Source of the DNA: Bacteroidota bacterium
Lineage (GTDB): Bacteria > Bacteroidota > Bacteroidia > Chitinophagales > Chitinophagaceae
Direction of reading: 5' to 3'
Length of the DNA: 28,591 nt
Assembly: GCA_021824855.1 (NCBI GenBank)
Contig: JAKAJX010000077.1
Span: forward strand, 1 to 28,591
Below are positions 23,568 to 28,591 of the stretch, one piece after another. The notes below the pieces were generated by a model that was not told the origin of the DNA, made no database searches, and saw only the letters and a list, made by a program, of their open reading frames with translations. The position numbers and the translations under genes are program-made. The stretch's first letter is position 1, and each line of letters begins with the position of its first letter.

Positions 23568-23981
23568 ATGGCTTATTGGTTAGTAAAATCTGAACCGTTT
23601 AAATATAGTTGGGAACAATTTGAAAAAGATGGACAAACCTTTTGGGATGGTGTTCGTAATTATGCTGCCCGAAATAATTTAAAAGCTATGAAAAAAGGAG
23701 ATTTGGTATTTTGGTATCATAGCAACGAAGGAATGGAAATTGTAGGAATAGCAAAAGTGATAAAAGAATTTTATCAGGATCCAACTACCACCGAAGATGC
23801 ATGGGTTGCTGTTGATTTAAAGCCATTTAAAAAACTGAAAAAAGCGGTAAGTCTTGCACAAATAAAAGCCAACAATCTTTTGCAACAAATGGATTTGGTT
23901 AGGTTAGGCAGGTTATCAGTTCAAACAGTTAAGGAAAATGAATGGAAAATAATTATGGAATTAAGTGAAACAAAAATATAA
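23568..23981 (+). CDS. EVE domain-containing protein
   Basis: A 137-residue PUA-like EVE protein. It starts with the hallmark AYWLVKSEP and contains FWDGVRNYAARNNLKAMKKGDLVFWYHS and GIAKVIKEFYQDPT, the strands that build the aromatic pocket of EVE proteins. It covers the whole family length with no fused domain. EVE domains bind modified bases in DNA or RNA, and in restriction systems they sense modified phage DNA. This standalone form is a common chromosomal housekeeping type, so a defence role should not be assumed. It lies between the LutA-like gene and the DUF1684 gene on the same strand. Confidence 0.88.
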   Translation: MAYWLVKSEPFKYSWEQFEKDGQTFWDGVRNYAARNNLKAMKKGDLVFWYHSNEGMEIVGIAKVIKEFYQDPTTTEDAWVAVDLKPFKKLKKAVSLAQIKANNLLQQMDLVRLGRLSVQTVKENEWKIIMELSETKI

Positions 23982-24012
23982 TTTTCATTTTCTTCTCTTC
24001 TAAAACTAAACA

Positions 24013-24894
24013 ATGAATCAAAAATTATTTTCTTTTCTTGTACTACTTTTCTTTGCATCATCCACATCGCTTGCTCAAAATTTGTATCAAACAGAAATTG
24101 AAAATTGGAAACAAAAAAGAATTGATTATTTAAAATCGGAAGAAGGCTGGTTGAATTTAATTGGCTTATTCTGGCTTCATCAAGGGAAAAATACTTTTGG
24201 TTCGGGAAATGAGGTAGATATAAAATTTCCTACAAACTCTATCCCAGAAAATGCAGGTTATTTTGAATTGAACGGAACAACGGTTACACTTTTCGCAAAC
24301 GAATCAACCGATATTAAAGTAAATAATACAAGTTCAAAAAAAGCTATTCTTTTTTCTGCAGATTCGGTGAATGTTTTTGCAACATACGGCTATTTAAAAT
24401 GGAATATTATTAAACGTGAAGATAAAATAGGAATAAGGCTGCGTAACCTGCAAAGCCCGTTGGCAAAGAGTTTTATGGGAGTCAATCGTTTTGCAACCGA
24501 TAGTTTATGGCGAATAAAAGCTTATTTAAAAAAGCCTCAAATTAATTCCAATATTTTTATTACAAATATTTTAGGTCAAACAAATGCCGAAGCTTCTGCT
24601 GGTAAATTGATTTTTAATTTCGAAAATAAAGAATATGTTTTAGACGCTTTGGAAGAAGATAACCAATTATTTATTCTTTTTGGCGATGCAACCAGCGGCA
24701 AAGAAACGTATCCAACAGGCAGATTTTTATATGCAGATTTTCCGGATACAAATGGTTATACGATGATTGATTTTAATAAAGCATTTAATCCGCCTTGTGC
24801 TTTTACAAATTACGCCACCTGTCCACTCCCACCTAAACAAAATATTTTGCCATTTGCAGTAACTGCCGGCGAAAAAACGTATGGGCATCATTAA
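24013..24894 (+). CDS. Exported DUF1684 family protein
   Basis: A 293-residue protein with a signal peptide (MNQKLFSFLVLLFFASSTSLAQ, likely cleaved after SLA-Q near 21-22), so it acts outside the cytoplasm. The mature part matches the DUF1684 layout: an early IENWKQKRIDYLKSEEGWLNLIGLFWL block, a middle RNLQSPLAKSF segment, and the conserved end YADFPDTNGYTMIDFNKAFNPPCAFTNYATCPLPPKQN with two cysteines. The family has no established biochemical function. It is followed after 56 bases by the sirtuin gene. Family call is confident; role unknown. Confidence 0.82.
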   Translation: MNQKLFSFLVLLFFASSTSLAQNLYQTEIENWKQKRIDYLKSEEGWLNLIGLFWLHQGKNTFGSGNEVDIKFPTNSIPENAGYFELNGTTVTLFANESTDIKVNNTSSKKAILFSADSVNVFATYGYLKWNIIKREDKIGIRLRNLQSPLAKSFMGVNRFATDSLWRIKAYLKKPQINSNIFITNILGQTNAEASAGKLIFNFENKEYVLDALEEDNQLFILFGDATSGKETYPTGRFLYADFPDTNGYTMIDFNKAFNPPCAFTNYATCPLPPKQNILPFAVTAGEKTYGHH

Positions 24895-24950
24895 AAATTA
24901 GTACCCATATTTTTTCATCCTTTATACAACAAACATTTTAACTTTATTGC

Positions 24951-25637
24951 ATGAGCAAAAAGAAATTAGTTGTTTTAACCGGTGCCGGTATAAGTGCCGA
25001 AAGCGGATTAAAAACTTTTCGCGATAGTGATGGTTTATGGGAAGGTTATAATGTGTACGAAGTAGCCACACCACGTGGGTTTGCTGCGAATCCGAAATTG
25101 GTGCTGGACTTTTACAATATGCGCCGCAGAGATGTTGCCAATGCTAAACCCAATGCAGCACATATTGGATTGGCTGAATTAGAAAATGATTTTGACGTTC
25201 AAATTATTACACAAAATGTGGATGATTTACACGAACGTGCCGGAAGTAAACAGGTATTGCATTTGCATGGCGAAATATTTAAAATGCGTAGTGTAAAAAA
25301 TGCTTCTGTCACGTATGAAATTTTGGGCGATATACAAGTTGGAGATATGGCAGAAGATGGCTCGCAATTGCGTCCGTTTATTGTTTGGTTTGAAGAAGAA
25401 GTACCCTTATTGCCAACTGCCATACAAATAGTACAAACAGCCGATATATTGGTAATTATTGGCACATCGTTGCAAGTATATCCTGCTGCAGGTTTGGTGA
25501 ATTATGCAAAAAGAGCCATACCCAAATTTATTATTGATAAAAAAATACCTTACGCATCGGCAATTAACAACTTGACTGTTATAGAAAAACCTGCCGGCGA
25601 AGGAATGAATGTATTGATTGAAAAATTAAACCACTAA
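24951..25637 (+). CDS. cobB: Sir2-family NAD-dependent protein deacylase, zinc-site-less
   Basis: NAD-dependent lysine deacylase of 228 residues. Rossmann and NAD motifs are GAGISAESGLKTFRD (11-25), TQNVDDLHERAG (87-98) and the catalytic H106 in HLHGE. GTSLQVYPAAGLV is the late NAD-binding block. Y55 and R58 (FYNMRR) match the Y-x-x-R pair that in SIRT5-type enzymes binds succinyl/malonyl groups, so desuccinylase or demalonylase activity is likely. The four zinc cysteines usual between the HG motif and the RPxxVWF segment are absent; I see no cysteine anywhere in the protein. RPFIVWFEE also replaces the normal VWFGE. The call is firm; the lost zinc site is unusual. Confidence 0.9.
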   Translation: MSKKKLVVLTGAGISAESGLKTFRDSDGLWEGYNVYEVATPRGFAANPKLVLDFYNMRRRDVANAKPNAAHIGLAELENDFDVQIITQNVDDLHERAGSKQVLHLHGEIFKMRSVKNASVTYEILGDIQVGDMAEDGSQLRPFIVWFEEEVPLLPTAIQIVQTADILVIIGTSLQVYPAAGLVNYAKRAIPKFIIDKKIPYASAINNLTVIEKPAGEGMNVLIEKLNH

Positions 25638-25686
25638 AAAGTGATTGTTAATTGTAATGAAACCTGTATTGATTTCTTTTTTTCTG

Positions 25687-25779
25687 CAGATTTCTCACTT
25701 CGTTCGAAAGGACGGTATCATCTTTTTGAGGTCGGCACTTTCCTCCGTCTTTTCGAGGTTGGTACAACCGAGAAATCTG
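25687..25779. repeat. Palindromic repeat copy 1
   Basis: Opens with CAGATTTCTC (25687-25696) and closes with its inverse GAGAAATCTG (25770-25779). Contains ACTTCGTTCGAAAGGACG near the left end and GTCGGCACTTTCCTCCGTC in the middle. Nearly the same unit recurs at 25813. It resembles the dispersed REP-like repeats common in Bacteroidota intergenic DNA. Confidence 0.8.
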
Positions 25780-25812
25780 CTTGAAATAAATGTTGCAGGT
25801 TTTTTCTTGAGG

Positions 25813-25904
25813 AGATTTCTCACTTCGTTCGAAAGGACGAACTCGTCTTTTCGAGGTCGGCACTTTCCTCCGTCTTTTCGAGGTTGGAACAACCGAGAAA
25901 TCTG
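25813..25904. repeat. Palindromic repeat copy 2
   Basis: Same unit as copy 1, opening AGATTTCTC (25813-25821) and closing GAGAAATCTG (25895-25904), with a few substitutions. Copies 1 and 2 are joined by a similar linker (TTGAARTAAATGTTG), so the tandem period is about 125 bases. Confidence 0.8.
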
Positions 25905-25939
25905 TTTGAAGTAAATGTTGTAGGGTTTCCTTTGTTGGG

Positions 25940-26000
25940 CAGATTTCTCACTTCGCTTCGCTCCGTTCGAAAGGACGTTTTTTTTCGTTCGAAATGACGG
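25940..26000. repeat. Partial palindromic repeat copy 3
   Basis: Opens with CAGATTTCTCACTTCG (25940-25955) followed by GTTCGAAAGGACG, but lacks the right half and instead repeats CGTTCGAAATGACGG. No gene can be supported anywhere in 25638-26193; small frames in this stretch are made by the repeats. Confidence 0.7.
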
Positions 26001-26059
26001 CATCGCCTACACTTCATTCATGTTATAAAAATTTAGCGTAAAAAATACCTGTTTGCCCT

Positions 26060-26067
26060 TACTTTTG
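26060..26067 (+). promoter_or_regulatory. Putative -7 box of the ychF promoter
   Basis: TACTTTTG matches TAnnTTTG exactly and is followed by a GC-richer stretch (CGGCTCG) where transcription would begin near 26073. The resulting leader to the ychF start would be about 120 bases. No clear -33 TTTG is seen at the usual distance. Confidence 0.5.
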
Positions 26068-26101
26068 CGGCTCGAAATGATAGCTGAATAAAGAACAGAA
26101 C

Positions 26102-26153
26102 GTACAAGTGTGCGACGCAACAGGTGCTGAATACTATTGCTTGCAGCTTGTAC
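26102..26153 (+). other. Structured element in the ychF leader
   Basis: GTACAAG (26102-26108) pairs with CTTGTAC (26147-26153). Inside it TGC (26111-26113) pairs with GCA (26143-26145), and GCAA (26117-26120) with TTGC (26137-26140), giving a stepped hairpin. It lies between the -7 box and the start codon. It does not match a riboswitch class I know. It may instead be a dispersed intergenic repeat. Confidence 0.45.
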
Positions 26154-26193
26154 CAACCAATCTTAAAACAAAAATTGTAAATAGTACATACAC

Positions 26194-27297
26194 ATGGCTT
26201 TACAAGCAGGAATTGTGGGATTACCCAATGTAGGAAAATCTACTCTATTTAATGCAGTTAGTAATAGTGCAAAAGCACAAGCAAGTAATTATCGGTTTTG
26301 TACCATAGAACCTAATGTGGGTTTGGTGGATGTTCCGGATGAACGCTTAAATAAACTGGCCGAACTGGTAAAACCCAATAGAACCGTACCTACACAATTA
26401 GAAATAGTAGATATTGCCGGTTTAGTTAAAGGTGCCAGTAAAGGCGAAGGATTGGGTAATAAATTTTTGGGTAATATTAGAGAAGTAGATGCTATTATTC
26501 ATGTAATTCGTTGTTTTGAAGATGAAAATGTATTGCGTGAAGAAGGGGCTATTAATCCTATTAGCGATAAAGAAATTATTGATACCGAACTGCAATTAAA
26601 AGATTTGGATAGCGTTGAGAAAAAAATGCAACGTGTTGAGAAGCAGGCCAGAGTTGGATCTGACACAAAAGCCAAAGCCGAATTTGAAATTTTATTACGC
26701 TGCAAAAATCATTTAGAAAAAGGAAAAAGTATTCGCTCGTTAGATTTATCGAAAGAAGAACAAAATGCTATTGCCGATTTATGTTTATTAACCAATAAAT
26801 CTGTTTTGTATGTTGCCAATGTTGATGAGGCAAGTATGCATACAGGCAATAATTATTCGCAAGCATTAATAGAAGCCGTAAAAGACGAAGGTGCAGAAGT
26901 AATTATTATGAACAATTCTATTGAAGCACAAATTGCCGAAATGGAAGCTGAAGATGATCGTAAATTGTTTATGGAAGAATATGGTATGCATGAACCTGCA
27001 TTGAATAGATTAATAAGAACGGCCTATCATTTATTAAATTTAGAAACATATTTTACTGCCGGCGTGCAAGAAGTAAGGGCATGGACTATTCACAAAGGTT
27101 GGAAAGCACCACAAGCTGCAAGCGTTATTCATACCGATTTTGAAAAAGGTTTTATAAAAGCCGAAGTAATTGCTTACGAAGATTTTATAAAATATGGCAG
27201 TGAAGCTGCCTGCAGAGAAAATGGTAAATTGAGAATTGAGGGAAAAGAATATTTAGTAGCAGATGGAGACGTTATGCACTTTAGATTTAATGTTTAA
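26194..27297 (+). CDS. ychF: Redox-regulated ATPase YchF (Obg-like)
   Basis: YchF is a ribosome-associated P-loop NTPase of the Obg family that prefers ATP. The product has 367 residues, the usual length. The P-loop GLPNVGKST (8-16), switch region NYRFCTIEPNVGLVDVPDERL, G3 motif DIAGLVKGASKGEGLGNKFL and the altered G4-type sequence YVANVDE (in place of NKxD) are all visible; the altered G4 is the basis for ATP preference in this family. A coiled-coil stretch lies near 130-200 and a C-terminal TGS domain (about 280-367) holds YFTAGVQEVRAWTIHKGWKAPQAA and ends DVMHFRFNV. It has its own promoter and a 120-base leader. Confidence 0.96.
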   Translation: MALQAGIVGLPNVGKSTLFNAVSNSAKAQASNYRFCTIEPNVGLVDVPDERLNKLAELVKPNRTVPTQLEIVDIAGLVKGASKGEGLGNKFLGNIREVDAIIHVIRCFEDENVLREEGAINPISDKEIIDTELQLKDLDSVEKKMQRVEKQARVGSDTKAKAEFEILLRCKNHLEKGKSIRSLDLSKEEQNAIADLCLLTNKSVLYVANVDEASMHTGNNYSQALIEAVKDEGAEVIIMNNSIEAQIAEMEAEDDRKLFMEEYGMHEPALNRLIRTAYHLLNLETYFTAGVQEVRAWTIHKGWKAPQAASVIHTDFEKGFIKAEVIAYEDFIKYGSEAACRENGKLRIEGKEYLVADGDVMHFRFNV

Positions 27298-27355
27298 GTA
27301 TTTGCCGCTTTATATGCTTACCGTATAATTTTATACTCTACAAATTATTTTTACT

Positions 27356-28168
27356 ATGCCAAGAAATAGTACCATTTTTCTTATTTTGCTTATAACGGTA
27401 TTGATAGGTTGTACTAATGCCAACAACTCATCAACCATTATAACAAGTGGAATACCGGAACCTACCCTAATGACTTACACCGTAACCAATATGTATCCGC
27501 ATGATACTGCGTCTTTTATTGAAGGATTAGAATGGCATAACGGCTTTTTATATGAAAGCACCGGCGATCCGGATCAAAGAGGTATGAGTAAATTGGCAAG
27601 AGTAGATATAAAAACAGGTAAAGACCTTCAAAAAATAAATTTACCAAAACAATATTTTGGGGAAGGAATGACCATTTTAAAGGGAAAAATTTATCAGTTA
27701 ACCTATAAAACACAAAAGTGTTTTGTATATGATTCTGCTACTTTTAAAAAAATTAATGAGTTTAGTTATGATGGCGAAGGCTGGGGAATGACAAATGATG
27801 GGAAGTATTTAATTATGGACAATAGCTCTAATAATTTATATTACAGAGATCCGGAAACATTTAAAATTGTAAAAACAGTTGGTGTTATTGATAATAACGG
27901 CTATTTAGATAGTATTAATGAACTGGAATTTGTAGGTGGATTTATTTACTCGAATGTATTTATGAAAGATATTATTGTTAAGATTGATACAGCAACCGGA
28001 CATGTGGTAGCAAAAGCCGATTTATCGAATATTCTGCAAAAAAATATTCCTAATTTTCAGCAAGCCAATATTGATGTGCTAAACGGAATTGCTTACAATA
28101 AACAGTCGAATAAATTTTATATTACCGGTAAATATTGGCCTAAAGTATTTGAAATTACTTTTAATTAA
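27356..28168 (+). CDS. Glutaminyl-peptide cyclotransferase, lipoprotein
   Basis: A 270-residue protein related to plant-type glutaminyl cyclases, which convert N-terminal glutamine of peptides to pyroglutamate. It begins with a lipoprotein signal (FLILLITVLIGC, lipobox cysteine near 19), so it is anchored outside the cytoplasm. The five-bladed beta-propeller blocks are present: YPHDTASFIEGLEWHNGFLYESTG, YFGEGMTILKGKIYQLTYK, YDGEGWGMTNDGKYLIMDNS, INELEFVGGFIYSNVF and a late LNGIAYNKQSNKFYITGKYWP. Its stop overlaps the convergent methyltransferase stop by 8 bases (TTAATTAA). The fold call is firm; the natural peptide substrates are unknown. Confidence 0.88.
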   Translation: MPRNSTIFLILLITVLIGCTNANNSSTIITSGIPEPTLMTYTVTNMYPHDTASFIEGLEWHNGFLYESTGDPDQRGMSKLARVDIKTGKDLQKINLPKQYFGEGMTILKGKIYQLTYKTQKCFVYDSATFKKINEFSYDGEGWGMTNDGKYLIMDNSSNNLYYRDPETFKIVKTVGVIDNNGYLDSINELEFVGGFIYSNVFMKDIIVKIDTATGHVVAKADLSNILQKNIPNFQQANIDVLNGIAYNKQSNKFYITGKYWPKVFEITFN

Positions 28169-28591
28169 TCTTTTCTAACACATACACAATAGAACTGCAT
28201 CGGTTACGGCTTTTCAATGCAATAATGTTCGATATTAATCCATTCCATATTGCAGCAAGTAAATTGTTTGTACCCGTTTTACACTGCTCACTTAACATGG
28301 CCACATAAAAGCTATCAAACCACATTGGTTGAATTTGTTTTACCGCAAACCCATGTAATTGGGCAAGATGCTGCATACTATTAGGTGAGAAATGATATAA
28401 ATGTCTTGGTACATCGTAAGCTGCCCAATAATTTTTATATACCTCAGCATCATACGATGTATAGTTAGGAACTGCAATAATAAGTTTTCCTTTAGCTTGT
28501 AAAATACGTCCATAGGTTTGAAAATAATCATGCAAATGATGTACATGCTCTAATACATGCCACATGGTTATCACGTCAAAATGCTGAGAAG
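28161..28591 (-). CDS. Class I SAM-dependent methyltransferase, C-terminal part
   Basis: The frame is open to the end of the window (…SQHFDVITMWHVLEHVH), so the start and the SAM-binding glycine motif are missing. The visible part has the post-II motif FDVITMWHVLEHVHHL, the strand-turn ILQAKGKLIIAVPNY, and the segment YDVPRHLYHFSPNSMQHLAQLHGF. This set is typical of the UbiG/Coq3-like methyltransferases often found near polysaccharide or quinone genes. A GTG at 28574 lies inside the motif and is not a real start. It converges on the glutaminyl cyclase gene with overlapping stop codons. The substrate cannot be inferred. Confidence 0.85.
   Translation of the reverse strand, partial: SQHFDVITMWHVLEHVHHLHDYFQTYGRILQAKGKLIIAVPNYTSYDAEVYKNYWAAYDVPRHLYHFSPNSMQHLAQLHGFAVKQIQPMWFDSFYVAMLSEQCKTGTNNLLAAIWNGLISNIIALKSRNRCSSIVYVLEKIN

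Noticed and set aside
23568..23981. EVE protein as part of a defence island with the CRISPR locus
   Set aside because: It lies about 3 kb past the element among housekeeping genes, is a standalone domain and has no restriction partner nearby.
25645..26017. Several overlapping open frames on both strands in the sirtuin-ychF gap
   Set aside because: They are translations of the palindromic repeat units; their mutual similarity comes from the DNA repeats.
26102..26153. tRNA or known riboswitch in the ychF leader
   Set aside because: No cloverleaf, T-loop or CCA-adjacent acceptor stem, and no match to riboswitch cores I know.

Overview
This is an AT-rich window from a member of the Bacteroidota. 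The evidence is the gene set (long type II-C Cas9, lone glutaminyl cyclase lipoprotein, DUF1684 protein, Bacteroidota-type tyrosine integrase), the lack of Shine-Dalgarno sequences, and repeated matches to the Bacteroidota promoter pattern TTTG / TAnnTTTG. A Chitinophagales-like host is plausible but is inference only.

Layout. 1-2204: 3' part of accD, smpB, then a leftward pair encoding a Rieske lipoprotein and a YceI protein. 2338-5749: leftward two-gene signalling operon, a PAS histidine kinase overlapping a REC-ATPase protein. 5971-7185: TetA-like MFS exporter. 7370-17096: type II-C CRISPR-Cas locus with a leftward tracrRNA, cas9, a frameshifted REP-associated (RAYT) transposase inside the cas operon, cas1, cas2, and an array of 42 repeats of 47 bp with 41 spacers. 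17097-20490: a small integrase island holding a tyrosine recombinase, two tandem Fic proteins and a small ORF with an in-frame amber codon. It is bounded by the last CRISPR repeat on one side and a remnant repeat on the other. 20586-28591: housekeeping genes pdhA, a TPR membrane protein, ribH, a LutA-like CCG protein, an EVE protein, a DUF1684 lipoprotein/secreted protein, a sirtuin, a cluster of palindromic repeats, ychF, a glutaminyl cyclase and a partial methyltransferase.

How the CRISPR parts fit together. The tracrRNA anti-repeat pairs with the repeat only when the repeat is read on the minus strand (5' GTTGTGATTTGC...). The guides are therefore on the minus strand, opposite to the cas genes. 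In that sense every repeat carries TTTG-N20-GATCTTTG, close to the Bacteroidota promoter consensus, so each spacer may be transcribed from the repeat before it, as known for Neisseria type II-C arrays. Leftward crRNA transcripts and the rightward cas mRNA meet at one symmetrical hairpin terminator between cas2 and the array.

The most unusual point is the right end of the array. The final repeat matches consensus up to a 21-bp core that reappears (one mismatch) 3.4 kb away, beyond the integrase and fic genes. This suggests the element integrated into a CRISPR repeat as its attachment site. Function calls come from motif recognition by eye; no database search was run.
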